A model generated the notes under the pieces. It did no database searches and had not been told where the DNA came from. It saw nothing but the letters and a program-made list of their open reading frames with translations. From positions 874,443 through 938,442 of the forward strand of contig NZ_CP007441.1 of assembly GCF_000590475.1 (NCBI RefSeq): a stretch of 64,000 nt of DNA, written 5' to 3'. The stretch is from Stutzerimonas stutzeri (lineage in GTDB: Bacteria > Pseudomonadota > Gammaproteobacteria > Pseudomonadales > Pseudomonadaceae). The position numbers and the translations under genes were made by a program. Position 1 is the stretch's first letter. Every line of letters starts with the position of its first letter. This document shows, piece after piece, positions 7,635 to 16,869 of this stretch.

Positions 7635-9011
7635 TCAGCTCCAACCCCAGAACTGCAGATACCAGCCGTAACCGACCACTGCGGTTGCCAGGGCCACGCA
7701 ACCGAACGCAAGCACCCGGCGCAGGCCGTTAGCGCCGTAGCGAGTGATGACGCGCCACGCCAGATACAGGCTCCAGCCGATGGCGCCGCCCAGCAACAGC
7801 GCGCGAGTCGGTTGCGCCCAGGCGAGGATCAACCCTTCGTAGCGAAGCAGCTTGATGGTGGTCGCCGAGAGGCCGAGGAACAGCCCGGCCCCGCCAAGCG
7901 GCGTGAGGGCCAGCGCCAGATGATGAAAGACCTCGCCGCCGCGGTTCATCAGCCGTACCGCACCGCGCAACAGCAGCCACAGCGCACCCCCTATCAGCAG
8001 CGAGCTGGCTCCGATGTAGGTGAGGATCGCCGCGCCATCGAGCCAGGTGAAGGCATCGTTGGCCTGCGGGTAATGGGTCAGCAGCCACCAGGGTGCATTG
8101 GCCTGGAGCGGCCAGAAGATATCGCGATCGACCAGCCATTCGGCGGCGGTCTGCTTGAGGGTGATGAACCAGGGGCTGACCGTCCATTGAAAGGCGCCCA
8201 TCGCCAGGCCAATCATGCCGAACAGCAGCAGCGTGCTGTCCCAGTGGCCGTGTTGCGATTGGTTGCCAACGATGAGGATTTCTTCGTTCGGTGAACGGGC
8301 GGCGAGGGCGACGGCACCACGTTGCCCACTGCAACGACCGCAGGCGTGGCACTCACTGTTGCCCTGCATGCGACGGATGTCGATCAGCGGGGCGCAATTG
8401 GGTGTCGCCAGTTTTGGCCCCTGATTGGCCTGCCAGCGTTCTTCGTCGACTTTGTAGTGCAGAGGTGCAAGGCGCGCGAGCAGACCGAACACGCCGCTCA
8501 CCGGGCACAGGTGGCGGCACCAGACGCGTTTGCCGCGACCGTAAAGAAAACCGACGATCATCGCCGCAACGGTCGAGCCACCGAGGATCAGCGCGGCGGC
8601 GCGGCCATAGTCATAGACACTGATCAGCTGGCCGTAGACGGTGGTCAGCACGAAGGCGATGGTCGGCCAGCCGCTCCAGCGCATCCATTGCGGGGTGCCC
8701 TTGTTCAATCCGCGCCAACTGATCCATTCGCTGAGCGAGCCTTCCGGACAGAGCACACCACACCAGAGCCGGCCGAAAAGGACCATCGACAGGAGCACGA
8801 ACGGCCACCAAAGCCCCCAGAACAGGAATTGGGCGAACACCGTGATGTTGTCCAGCATGCGCGCCTCGGACGGGGGCAGCGAAAGCACCGCCGGTACCAG
8901 CAGCAGGACCAGATAGAAGCCGACCACCAGCCATTGGATCAGGCGGATGGTCTTGGCGTGCTGGCGCAGCAGGTCACCGATACGCGCCAGCCAGGGGGTG
9001 TTGGCGATCAT
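7635..9011 (-). CDS. ftrD: membrane 4Fe-4S protein of ferrous iron uptake, FtrD-like
   Basis: The 458-residue protein has several transmembrane helices and NosR/CcoG-like cysteine motifs: 'LWCGVLCPEGSLSEW' and 'WCRHLCPVSGVFGLLAR', then a soluble loop with 'CHACGRCSGQRG'. In Bordetella and Brucella, FtrD (ferredoxin-like membrane protein) is the last gene of ftrABCD and is thought to pass electrons for the iron oxidation and permeation cycle. Its start overlaps the end of the permease gene by 4 bases, so the two are translationally coupled. The order A-B-C-D is conserved here. NosR-type function is unlikely because no nos genes are adjacent. Confidence 0.85.
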   Translation of the reverse strand: MIANTPWLARIGDLLRQHAKTIRLIQWLVVGFYLVLLLVPAVLSLPPSEARMLDNITVFAQFLFWGLWWPFVLLSMVLFGRLWCGVLCPEGSLSEWISWRGLNKGTPQWMRWSGWPTIAFVLTTVYGQLISVYDYGRAAALILGGSTVAAMIVGFLYGRGKRVWCRHLCPVSGVFGLLARLAPLHYKVDEERWQANQGPKLATPNCAPLIDIRRMQGNSECHACGRCSGQRGAVALAARSPNEEILIVGNQSQHGHWDSTLLLFGMIGLAMGAFQWTVSPWFITLKQTAAEWLVDRDIFWPLQANAPWWLLTHYPQANDAFTWLDGAAILTYIGASSLLIGGALWLLLRGAVRLMNRGGEVFHHLALALTPLGGAGLFLGLSATTIKLLRYEGLILAWAQPTRALLLGGAIGWSLYLAWRVITRYGANGLRRVLAFGCVALATAVVGYGWYLQFWGWS

Positions 9012-9865
9012 GCGGTGCGAGTCTCCAGACGAGCCTCCGACTTCGGTCGCAGCCAGGCCCAGACCGCCAGCCAGTACAGCGCCATGACGATCACCGCGGC
9101 CAGCGATGGCATCGCGCGGTAGCCGGTGAGACCGGCAATGGTGCTACCCAACGTGCCGCCATCATCGAGCACGGCAGAGGTGTCCCAAAGCGGATCGCCG
9201 AAGACGGTGTAGAGCACTTCTGGCACGTCCATGCCCATCAGTTGACCGCTGAAACGGTCGAGCCCGGCCATCAGCAGGGCGGCGCCGAGTAACAGCAGCA
9301 AGGCTTCGCTGATCTTGAAGAAGCGTTTCCAGGAGAACACCCGGCTGCCAGCTTGCAAAGCGAAGTAGCTGAGCAGTGCAAGGCCGAAACCAAGCAGTCC
9401 GCCAATGACGAAACTGGTCAGGTCCGTGCCCTGTTGCTGATGGCCGATGCCGTACAGGAATACCACCGTCTCGCTGCCTTCGCGGGCGACAGCAAGCATG
9501 GCTAATACCAGCAATCCGATACCGCTGCCCTGACTGAGGCTGGCCGCAGCGCTGTCGACAAGGTTGCGTTTGAGATCGCGACCGTGATGATGCATCCAGC
9601 CGACCATCTGCAGGATCAGCACGCTGGCAATCAGCAGCATGGCGCACTGGAACCATTCGCCCGCCGGGCCAGCCAGCCAGTCACCGGCGCTGAGGATGCC
9701 CCAGGCCAACAACGTCGCCAGGCCCAGGCCGGCGGCCACGCCAGCCCAGAGCATACGCAGCGCATGGCGATTATCCGGTTGCTGGCTCAGCCAGGCATGC
9801 AGGATACCGATGACCAGCAGCGCCTCGACGCTTTCACGCCAGACAATGAACATGGATTGGCCCAT
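9008..9865 (-). CDS. ftrC: FTR1 family high-affinity iron permease
   Basis: The 285-residue protein has seven or so transmembrane helices. The two REXXE motifs of iron permeases are present: 'WRESVEALLVIG' near residue 10 and 'AREGSETVVFLYGIG' near the middle; their acidic residues bind Fe3+. It acts in the inner membrane with the cupredoxin FtrB and the periplasmic protein FtrA encoded upstream. It is spaced 21 bp from ftrB and overlaps ftrD. Confidence 0.9.
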   Translation of the reverse strand: MGQSMFIVWRESVEALLVIGILHAWLSQQPDNRHALRMLWAGVAAGLGLATLLAWGILSAGDWLAGPAGEWFQCAMLLIASVLILQMVGWMHHHGRDLKRNLVDSAAASLSQGSGIGLLVLAMLAVAREGSETVVFLYGIGHQQQGTDLTSFVIGGLLGFGLALLSYFALQAGSRVFSWKRFFKISEALLLLLGAALLMAGLDRFSGQLMGMDVPEVLYTVFGDPLWDTSAVLDDGGTLGSTIAGLTGYRAMPSLAAVIVMALYWLAVWAWLRPKSEARLETRTA

Positions 9866-9886
9866 GGCGCTTCTCCTGTAAAGGAA

Positions 9887-10219
9887 CTACTTGGCGATGA
9901 TTTCCCCTTCCGGGAGATCCAGGTGGAACTCGTCGAAGAAGGGGTAGCGGCCTGGTTTCAACGGATGGATCACGACAAACGAGGTGACACCGGGCGAGAG
10001 GACCTTTTCCACTCGCAGCGGCGTGCTTTCGAATTCGGTCGGGCCGCTGCCGGCATTGATGACGACGATCTTGAAACGCTGGCGAGCCGGCACCTCGATT
10101 GTCGCCGGCTCGAAATGGCCGTCGCGGATGGTCAGCTCGTAGGTCGGCAGTCCGGCCTGGACGCCGCCGGCGAAACCGGCAACGAGCAGGGCGAGGGAGG
10201 GGAGCAGGACGCGTCGCAT
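9887..10219 (-). CDS. ftrB: periplasmic cupredoxin-like protein, FtrB-type
   Basis: The 110-residue product has a signal peptide ('MRRVLLPSLALLVAGFAGGVQA') and one cupredoxin domain of the Cupredoxin_1 type. Features seen are 'RDGHFEPATIEVPARQRFKI', 'EFES' and the terminal 'PGRYPFFDEFH', where family members place metal ligands. In Ftr systems this protein is the proposed ferroxidase that hands iron to the permease. It sits between ftrA and ftrC in a tight minus-strand operon. Confidence 0.87.
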   Translation of the reverse strand: MRRVLLPSLALLVAGFAGGVQAGLPTYELTIRDGHFEPATIEVPARQRFKIVVINAGSGPTEFESTPLRVEKVLSPGVTSFVVIHPLKPGRYPFFDEFHLDLPEGEIIAK

Positions 10220-10233
10220 GGCGGACCTCCGGC

Positions 10234-10767
10234 TCAGTAGCCGCCTTTCTTACCGATGCCGGCGTAGGTGAACTCGTACTTCAGCTCACAGGTCTTGAAC
10301 CATGGCGCGACGCCCGTTTCTTTGTCGACGTGGCGGCCGAACATGCTGTGCTTGCCGTCCGGCGGCGAGACGATGAAGGTCAGTTGGTACTTGCCCGGAC
10401 CCATCAGCTTGACGTTATCGCCGTAGTGCGGGCCGTCGTTGGCAACCATCGGATGGAAGTCACCTTCGATGTTCTCGTCCGAGCCCTTCTTGGTCAGCGC
10501 GTAACGGATGTTCAGGTAGGAGACAAAGCTGCCTTCCTGCCAGCCGTTGGGGTTGTTTTCCATGGCGGCGATGTCGGCTTCCAGGTGCACGTCGGATTTG
10601 GCAGCGTCCAGCATCATGCCGGCCGGTTCCATTTCGACCGGTTGCAGGTAAACGGCACCGATTTCCATGCCGCCGCACTGCTGCGGTTCGCCGATGGGAT
10701 ATTCCTTGGCTTGAGCGAGAGGAGTGAGTAGCAACGAAGCAACGGCGAGGGTAGCGGGAATGCGCAT
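10234..10767 (-). CDS. ftrA: periplasmic iron-binding protein, P19/FtrA family
   Basis: From the ATG at 10767 the protein has 177 residues: a signal peptide ending 'LAQAKEYP', then a P19/Tp34-type beta-sandwich. Conserved pieces include 'GGMEIGAVYLQPVEM' (with the metal-binding Met/Glu), 'DVHLEADI', 'NDGPHYGDNV' and 'GVAPWFKTCELKYEFTY'. A strong GGAGG ribosome site is 7 bases before this ATG, so a longer frame beginning at 10881 is not used. The protein binds ferrous or copper-assisted iron in the periplasm. The operon promoter should lie just upstream, next to a Fur-like site. Confidence 0.9.
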   Translation of the reverse strand: MRIPATLAVASLLLTPLAQAKEYPIGEPQQCGGMEIGAVYLQPVEMEPAGMMLDAAKSDVHLEADIAAMENNPNGWQEGSFVSYLNIRYALTKKGSDENIEGDFHPMVANDGPHYGDNVKLMGPGKYQLTFIVSPPDGKHSMFGRHVDKETGVAPWFKTCELKYEFTYAGIGKKGGY

Positions 10768-10827
10768 GAAGGCCTCCGAAGGTGATCTATGAGTGAGGTG
10801 CCAAGGTTCGCACCTGCGATGCTTAAC

Positions 10828-10846
10828 GATAATGATTCGCGTCAAT
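10828..10846 (-). promoter_or_regulatory. putative Fur box of the ftr operon
   Basis: GATAATGATTCGCGTCAAT matches 12 of 19 positions of the classical Fur consensus, including an intact GATAATGAT half. It lies about 60 bp upstream of the ftrA start, as expected for iron repression of an iron-uptake operon. Confidence 0.55.
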
Positions 10847-11093
10847 TGTGAACGAAATACTTTGTTACGTATAGCCCGCATGCGCTATAGCCATCGTTGT
10901 GATGAGCCTGGATGTTCCGCGCGCTGGACGCTTGAAGCCTCGGGTGCGTTGAGTTGTCGCACCTCGTCAGGCTTTCCAATCGCCGGCTTGCCATGCCAGT
11001 CATAACTGTCAGCGACGCTTCTGAAGCTAGATAAAAGCTGCGGGAGATATCGTTAGCGGCCTACCATACGTATTTTTCGAGTCGGGGAGTCTT

Positions 11094-12506
11094 ATGCCTC
11101 AAGCCGTCGCACTGGATGCTCGATCCGCCCGTGTACTGCCCTGGCTGGTCGCCATCGCGTTCTTCATGCAGACCCTCGATGGCACCATTCTCAATACCGC
11201 ACTGCCCGCGATGGCGCGTGATTTGGCCGAAGACCCGCTACGCATGCAAGGCGTGGTTATTGCCTACATGCTCACCGTGGCGCTGTTGATTCCAGCGTCG
11301 GGATGGGTTGCGGACCGCTTCGGTACCCGCCGCATCTTTTTCTTCGCCATCGTGTTGTTCACGCTCGGCTCGCTGCTCTGCGCGATGAGCGCAAGTTTCA
11401 ACCAGTTGGTGATGTCACGTGTGGTGCAGGCTGTCGGGGGCGCGCTGATGCTGCCAGTCGGGCGCCTGGTCGTGCTGCGCGCATATCCGCGCAGCGAGTT
11501 CGTACGGGTGATGACCTTCATTGCGTTGCCGGGTATGGTCGGCCCGCTGATCGGCCCGACCCTCGGCGGCTGGCTGGTCGAATATGCATCCTGGCACTGG
11601 ATCTTCCTGATCAATCTGCCAGTCGGGTTGATCGGCTGCATTGCCGCGCTTCGCTTCATGCCTGATTTGAAGAGTGCCGAGCGGATGCGCTTCGATACGT
11701 TCGGCTTCCTGCTATTTGGTGGCGCGATGGTGCTGATCACCATTGCACTCGAAGGCTTGGGCGAGATGCAGATGCCTCACGCCCGCGTTCTGTTGCTGAT
11801 GATGATGGGCAGCGCCTGCCTGGCGGCTTATTGGTTGCGCGCCGGGCATGTCGACGAACCCTTGTTCAGCCCGACGTTGTTTCATACTCGCAGCTTCGCT
11901 GTCGGCATCTTCGGCAACCTGTTCGCGCGTCTGGGCAGTGGGGCGTTGCCTTTCCTGCTGCCTTTATTGCTACAGGTTGCGCTGGGTTATTCGCCGGCGC
12001 AGGCGGGCATGAGCATGATTCCGTTGGCGCTCGGTGCGATGTTGATCAAGCCCCTGGCCAAACCGCTGATCGACCGGCTGGGTTACCGACGGATCCTGGT
12101 GGGCAATACCTTGTTGTTGGGCAGCCTGATTGCCAGCCTCGCGATGATCGATGCACACACCCCGACAGCGCTTCTGCTGTTGCAGCTGAGCCTGATCGGC
12201 GTGGTCAATTCGATGCAGTTCACCGCGATGAATACCGTGACCCTGGTCGGGCTCAGCAACCAGAACGCCAGCAGCGGCAACAGCCTGCTATCGGTGGTGG
12301 TGCAGTTGTCGATGAGTCTGGGCGTGGCATCGGCGGGTGCATTGCTGGGTGGCTTCACGGTCCCGGGCGCCGACGGCGAGGCCGTGTTGGAAGCGTTCCA
12401 ACTGACATTCCTGTGCATTGGTGGGATGTCGATGCTGGCCGCCGCATTGTTCTTTCAGCTGGACAGCAAGCAGGTCATGGCTGCCCGGCTCATCGACGAC
12501 GAGTGA
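11094..12506 (+). CDS. mdtD: DHA2-family MFS multidrug exporter, MdtD-like
   Basis: The 470-residue protein has about 14 hydrophobic helices. Motif 'GWVADRFGTRRIFF' is the MFS loop 2-3 signature, and 'GPLIGPTLGGWLVEYASWHWIFLIN' is the antiporter motif C region of the DHA2 (EmrB/QacA) subfamily. Length and sequence agree closely with E. coli MdtD as remembered, including 'MQTLDGTILNTALPAMA'. It is a proton-driven inner-membrane exporter of unknown natural substrate. It stands alone, convergent with a small minus-strand gene. Confidence 0.85.
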   Translation: MPQAVALDARSARVLPWLVAIAFFMQTLDGTILNTALPAMARDLAEDPLRMQGVVIAYMLTVALLIPASGWVADRFGTRRIFFFAIVLFTLGSLLCAMSASFNQLVMSRVVQAVGGALMLPVGRLVVLRAYPRSEFVRVMTFIALPGMVGPLIGPTLGGWLVEYASWHWIFLINLPVGLIGCIAALRFMPDLKSAERMRFDTFGFLLFGGAMVLITIALEGLGEMQMPHARVLLLMMMGSACLAAYWLRAGHVDEPLFSPTLFHTRSFAVGIFGNLFARLGSGALPFLLPLLLQVALGYSPAQAGMSMIPLALGAMLIKPLAKPLIDRLGYRRILVGNTLLLGSLIASLAMIDAHTPTALLLLQLSLIGVVNSMQFTAMNTVTLVGLSNQNASSGNSLLSVVVQLSMSLGVASAGALLGGFTVPGADGEAVLEAFQLTFLCIGGMSMLAAALFFQLDSKQVMAARLIDDE

Positions 12507-12515
12507 CCGCTAAGA

Positions 12516-12728
12516 TCAGCCGGTGCAGAGATCGACCTGTTCTTCCTCGGGTACCTCGTCAGTCACGATCACCCGTGCGTGGTGGCTGTTTTCCTCCTCC
12601 ATGCGCAGGCCGAAATAGCGGGTGTCATACGCATCCCAGAACGCTTCGACCTGCTCCATTGTGGCGGCCTCAAGGAGTACCTCCAGGCTGTGTTCCAGAA
12701 CAATGGTGTAGAGTTTTTCAGAAGACAT
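12516..12728 (-). CDS. small acidic hypothetical protein
   Basis: Starting at the ATG at 12728 the protein has 70 residues ('MSSEKLYTIVLEHSLEVLLEAATMEQVEAFWDAYD' region, given here in part); a start at 12743 would add five. It is acidic and without membrane segments. The ORF ends 9 bp from the stop of the convergent mdtD gene. Codon usage fits a real gene. I do not recognise the family. Confidence 0.6.
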   Translation of the reverse strand: MSSEKLYTIVLEHSLEVLLEAATMEQVEAFWDAYDTRYFGLRMEEENSHHARVIVTDEVPEEEQVDLCTG

Positions 12729-12743
12729 GGTTCGCAGGCTCAT

Positions 12744-13172
12744 GCTCGATTTAGAAGGTGGCTGCTCGTCTGTAGCAGTGATGTCATTCTGACAGCTTGC
12801 ACCTCGTTATCCGTGCCCGCTCATCGCCTTCCTAGCGCGTTCCGCTGAACGGTCTACGGATGCAGCGGTCTCGTTGGCGCATTGTCGGCTCAATCCACGA
12901 AGCGTCCGCTCGCACCGATCTACATTTCTATCTGCCGTTATTTGCGACATACCGTTTGGCTTTAGTACTGCGGCGATGGTCGACGACAAACCGGCGGCAC
13001 GCCGGAATGGCGAGCCGCTGGGTTGTGTCAGAAGTTGGCCCGTGCGCGTTCGGCAGGGATATACCCGCTGCCTTTGTTTACCTGTTCAAGTAAACATTAT
13101 CGACCTGTAATCAAACCCGACATAACTTCTCCCTTCCGGGATTGACCGGTAAGGTACAGAAGGAATTGATGA
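12744..13172. other. 430-bp stretch without a supported gene
   Basis: Short ORFs occur on both strands but none has a ribosome site plus family resemblance, and base composition is more even than in the coding regions. It presumably holds the divergent promoters of the small genes on either side. Confidence 0.5.
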
Positions 13173-13430
13173 ATGAACGCGATGAGCGTGTCCTGGCTGG
13201 TGATGGGTGGATCTCTGTGTGCAGTGCTGGTGCTGGCGATCCTGCTTTGGGTGCAATGGCTGCATACCCAGCAGCACAAGGCGGAACTTAGCGTACTGCG
13301 CGACCTGCTGAAGAGCCTCGGTGCAATCATTCAGCGATTGGAGCAGGAAAACGTCGAGCTGACCGCCGGACTTCGAGCGGAAAAAGGTCAGATCGAGCAC
13401 CTCAAGCGGCAGCTCGGCGCGTTGCGGTGA
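13173..13430 (+). CDS. small single-pass membrane protein with coiled coil
   Basis: The 85-residue protein has one N-terminal transmembrane helix (about residues 7-28, 'LVMGGSLCAVLVLAILLWVQ'), then a heptad-rich helical tail ('LLKSLGAIIQRLEQEN', 'LRAEKGQIEHLKRQLGALR'). An AAGGAA ribosome site lies at the right distance from the ATG. The layout is like many small inner-membrane proteins of unknown role. No partner gene is adjacent. Confidence 0.6.
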   Translation: MNAMSVSWLVMGGSLCAVLVLAILLWVQWLHTQQHKAELSVLRDLLKSLGAIIQRLEQENVELTAGLRAEKGQIEHLKRQLGALR

Positions 13431-13570
13431 AAGTGGCCACTTGCCCGGTTTACCGCGGCATTCAATCAGGACTGATCAGCAACGCGCAGCGCCGAGACAA
13501 GAACCATCCTCCTGGCGCAAGGCCTGCCAGCTCACTCATCGGGTGCTAGGCCATGCACCAGATTCGACTA

Positions 13571-13601
13571 ACGAAGCCGGCATTCCAGTGCGCGGCTTCG
13601 T
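13571..13601 (-). terminator. hairpin downstream of the acyl-CoA synthetase gene
   Basis: ACGAAGCCG and CGGCTTCGT form a perfect 9-bp stem with a 13-base loop, immediately after the stop of the minus-strand synthetase gene. There is only a weak T-rich tail, so efficiency is uncertain. Confidence 0.5.
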
Positions 13602-13614
13602 ATGGAGGGCCGCT

Positions 13615-15249
13615 TTAGGCCTGCACGGCTGCGGATGACTGCTGTGCAGTCTTTTCCCGATCACGCAGCAGGAAGCGCTGGATCTTGCCGCTCGGCGTTT
13701 TCGGAAGTTCGGTGACGAATTCGATCTCACGCGGATAGGCATGCGCGGACAGGCGTTGACGTACATGTTGCTGCAGTTGTTCGGCCAATGCGTTGTCGCC
13801 CTGGTGGTTGGCATGCAGCACGACGAAGGCCTTTACCAGTTCGGTACGTTCCGGGTCCGGCTTGCCGATGACAGCCGCTTCGATCACGGCCGGATGCTCG
13901 ACCAGTGCGCTCTCGACATCGAATGGACCGACGCGGTAACCGGACGTGGTGATCACATCATCGGCGCGGCCGACGAAGCTGATGCTGCCATTGGCATTCA
14001 ACTCGACGGTGTCGCCGCTCAGGTAGTAGTCGCCGACGAACGCCTTGGTCTGGGCGCCCACGTAGCCTGAGAACCAGAGCAGCGGCGATCGGCGACGGTC
14101 CAGCGCCAATATGCCGGGCGTGCCCGGTTCCAGCTCGCGCTGTTGATCGTCCAGCACCACGACGCGGTGGCCGGGCATGGCATAACCGGCGGTGCCAATG
14201 CTGACCGCATGGCTCAGTGCGTGATGATTGCACAGCACCATGCCAAGCTCGGTCTGCCCGTAGTGATCGTGAATGGTGCAGTCGAGGCCGCTGCTGAACC
14301 AACGGATGACCTCGGGCGTGAGTGGCTCGCCAGCGCTACTCACGGCGCGCAGGCGACCCTTGATCTTGCCTTCCACCTCGTCGCGGGCCGCCAGCAACAA
14401 GCGGAAAGCGGTGGGCGAGCCCGCCATGTTGGTGATGCCGTATTCGCTCACTACGCGACAGGTGCTGTCGACGGTGAAGCCACCTTCGTAGAACAGCGTG
14501 GCGTGCCCCATGGCCAGTGGTCCGGTGACGGCGTAGTACAGGCCATACGCCCAGCCCGGATCGGCGATATTCCAGAAGTTGTCTTCGGGGCGAAGGTCGA
14601 TCGCATCGCGCATGTAGGTGACGAAAGCGACGATGGCCTTGAGCGGCACGTGGAGCTGTTTCGCCGGCCCGGTGGTGCCGGAGGTGAACATCGCCAGAAA
14701 AGGCGCCTCACTACTCAACAGCACCGGCTCGAACTCGGACGACTGGCGATTCACCTGGGACCAGAAGTCTTCAGCACCCTCTCCGACCACGAGTCGGTGC
14801 GGTGCCGCCGCGATGGCGTCCAGCTTCTCGCTGTTGCCTGCGTCGGTTACGACCATCTTCGCACCGGATTCCTTGATCCGATGCTCGACTGCTTTAGGGC
14901 CAAAGGCGGTAAACAGCGGCTGATAAATGGCACCCACACGCCAGGTACCGAGGATGGTGACCAGCAGTTCGGGGGTGCGCGGCAGCAGACCGGCAACGGT
15001 ATCGCCGGGCCTGATGCCGTAGCTGTGCAAGAGGTTGGCGAAGCGCGCGGCGGCTTCTTTGAGTTGCGCGAAAGTCCAGGTGGCTCGCTGGCCGTCGCGT
15101 CCTTCCCAGATCAGGGCGATTTTGGCTGAGTCCGCGTGACGGTCGCAGCATTCGACGCAGGCATTCATGGCGGACAGATCGCCGGACAGGATGGCCGAGA
15201 CCGTCTGGTGGTAATCGAACTCGCTGGCCGCGGTGGCATAGTCGCGCAT
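13615..15249 (-). CDS. AMP-forming acyl-CoA synthetase (acetyl-CoA-synthetase-like)
   Basis: The 544-residue protein starts at the ATG at 15249, which has an AGGAG ribosome site; a longer frame to 15321 lacks one. It carries the ANL-superfamily motifs: P-loop 'MFTSGTTGPAK', 'DHYGQTELG', the hinge region 'GRADDVITTSGYRVGP' and the C-terminal 'TPSGKIQRFLLRD' with the acylation lysine. It activates a carboxylic acid to acyl-AMP, then to acyl-CoA, in the cytoplasm. Overall it resembles acetyl/propionyl or medium-chain synthetases, but the acid substrate cannot be read. No linked transporter or thioesterase is present. Confidence 0.87.
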   Translation of the reverse strand: MRDYATAASEFDYHQTVSAILSGDLSAMNACVECCDRHADSAKIALIWEGRDGQRATWTFAQLKEAAARFANLLHSYGIRPGDTVAGLLPRTPELLVTILGTWRVGAIYQPLFTAFGPKAVEHRIKESGAKMVVTDAGNSEKLDAIAAAPHRLVVGEGAEDFWSQVNRQSSEFEPVLLSSEAPFLAMFTSGTTGPAKQLHVPLKAIVAFVTYMRDAIDLRPEDNFWNIADPGWAYGLYYAVTGPLAMGHATLFYEGGFTVDSTCRVVSEYGITNMAGSPTAFRLLLAARDEVEGKIKGRLRAVSSAGEPLTPEVIRWFSSGLDCTIHDHYGQTELGMVLCNHHALSHAVSIGTAGYAMPGHRVVVLDDQQRELEPGTPGILALDRRRSPLLWFSGYVGAQTKAFVGDYYLSGDTVELNANGSISFVGRADDVITTSGYRVGPFDVESALVEHPAVIEAAVIGKPDPERTELVKAFVVLHANHQGDNALAEQLQQHVRQRLSAHAYPREIEFVTELPKTPSGKIQRFLLRDREKTAQQSSAAVQA

Positions 15250-15520
15250 GGCTGGCTCCTGGCTTCTTGTTATTGGGATGTCCCGGATATTGGCTCCGCC
15301 TCGCGCCCGCAACAATGGCAAAAGCCACCAACCTCTATGAGCGGTTTGGACAAGCGCCGCGGGCAGAAAACGATGATGATTCCGTACCCGAGTTCCAGCG
15401 TAGCAGCCGGATGGGCATCACGGTTCTGCTACGGACGTGGGCCTTATTGGGCTGTCTTGCCTCTTTGGACGGGGTGCAATAGCCAGCATCGACCTGGCAC
15501 CCTGGCTGGACGATCCGGGT

Positions 15521-15580
15521 AAGCTGCTGGCCGTTAACGCAGCTATCGAGGCCGCACGCGCAGATGAACAAGGCCACATG
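15521..15580 (+). pseudogene. isolated fragment of a methyl-accepting chemotaxis protein
   Basis: Plus-strand translation gives '[18 protein letters not shown]', which matches the nearly invariant hairpin tip of chemoreceptors ('[20 protein letters not shown]'). Neither the upstream 'AEQTN' segment nor the downstream 'VVADEVR' segment is present in any frame, so only about 17 codons of an old receptor gene survive. Confidence 0.65.
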
Positions 15581-15736
15581 TCCACGCGCTGCTTGTTCCA
15601 AGCGTTTCAGGAGCCTGTTTCATGGCGTCGACTGCTGAATGCCCAGAACAGCTGTCACCGACTCGAACTTGATTGCCGGGCGTGCCCAGGGGCTATGGAT
15701 GCAGAGTCGATGGCGACGCCGACTGGACGGCTGCGG

Positions 15737-16780
15737 TCATGGGGCTTTTCGATAGAGATGATCCATCCGTCTATCCAGCTTGATCTCCTTCGAAGGCCTG
15801 TGGCCGAAGTACTCGGTGTAGCATTTGCTGAAATGGCTCGATGTCACGAAGCCACATGCCAGACCGACCTCAATGACTGAAAGCGAAGAGTGCTGCAGCA
15901 ATCGTCGAGCTTCGGTTATACGAAGTTCGAGATAGTGGCGCTGAGGTGTAGTGCCGAGCTGCTCACTGAAGAGTCGCTCGATCTGCCGACGAGACTTGCC
16001 TGCGTAGTGGGCAAGTTGATCCACCTGCAACGGGTCCTCCAGATTGGCTTCCATCAGGCTGATCACCTCCTGGAGGGAGGATGCAAGGTTTCGGTAGCGC
16101 GAACCGGTGACCGCACGCACACGGGTCATGTCGAACGCCAGGATGTCCACGATCCCGTTCACGAGCCCGCAGTCGTACAGCCCTCTGATCCATTCCAAAA
16201 GCATGTAGAAGGCGCCGTTGGGACTGGCGGCTGTCAGTCGGTCTCGATCCACCATGTGAGTGACATTGGTTACTTGAGTAGTGGGCGCTATTTCGGTCAA
16301 TGCCAGACGCTGTTCCGGATGGATTGCGCACCGGTATCCATCCAGTAGACCGGCTTCGGCCAGAAACCAAGCGCCGTTCCACAGCCCTCCCAGCACCACG
16401 CCGCGGGCGGCAGCCTTCTTCAGAATTTCACACAAATGCTGCGTCATGCTGCAGGGGGTTCGCAGACCGCCACAGATGATCAACGCATCAAGCTGCACCG
16501 TATCGGCTGCGTCTATGACCTGGGTGACACCAATCGGTATCCCCAGATCACTCATGACATCCTCTTCGGTCAGACCAAAGATGACGAACTCGAATGAGTT
16601 GGCTCGGATAAGGTTGGCGGTCACCAGCGTGTCGAGCGACTGGGTGAACGAGGGTAGCGAGAAGTTGCTAAGCAGCAGGAAACCGACTCTCGACACGCTG
16701 CTTTCGAGAACTGCCTCGTGCCGGGGAGGGTTGATGTTTCGGCCCTGCAAACTGTCACTGAACGTGCGCGCGGACTTCAT
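15737..16780 (-). CDS. GlxA-type AraC regulator with DJ-1/PfpI domain
   Basis: The protein has 347 residues. Residues about 30-210 form a class I glutamine-amidotransferase-like (DJ-1/PfpI) domain. The usual nucleophile-elbow cysteine is missing: the segment reads 'LGGLWNGAWFLAEAGLLDG' where relatives often have 'CTGAF'. Residues about 235-340 hold two AraC helix-turn-helix motifs ('VDQLAHYAGKSRRQIERLFSEQLGTTP' region and 'EVGLACGFVTSSHFSKCY', each given in part). Family members such as GbdR, CdhR and ArgR sense choline-derived or amino-acid metabolites. The target is unknown; a degraded second AraC gene lies directly upstream. Confidence 0.85.
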   Translation of the reverse strand: MKSARTFSDSLQGRNINPPRHEAVLESSVSRVGFLLLSNFSLPSFTQSLDTLVTANLIRANSFEFVIFGLTEEDVMSDLGIPIGVTQVIDAADTVQLDALIICGGLRTPCSMTQHLCEILKKAAARGVVLGGLWNGAWFLAEAGLLDGYRCAIHPEQRLALTEIAPTTQVTNVTHMVDRDRLTAASPNGAFYMLLEWIRGLYDCGLVNGIVDILAFDMTRVRAVTGSRYRNLASSLQEVISLMEANLEDPLQVDQLAHYAGKSRRQIERLFSEQLGTTPQRHYLELRITEARRLLQHSSLSVIEVGLACGFVTSSHFSKCYTEYFGHRPSKEIKLDRRMDHLYRKAP

Positions 16781-16869
16781 AGTGAACCTTTAGCGTAACA
16801 ACCTAAGGACTCATCGCTGGCATGGTCCGAGCCAATCTGCGGGACTGCGCGGCTTCGCTCGAAGGTGGT

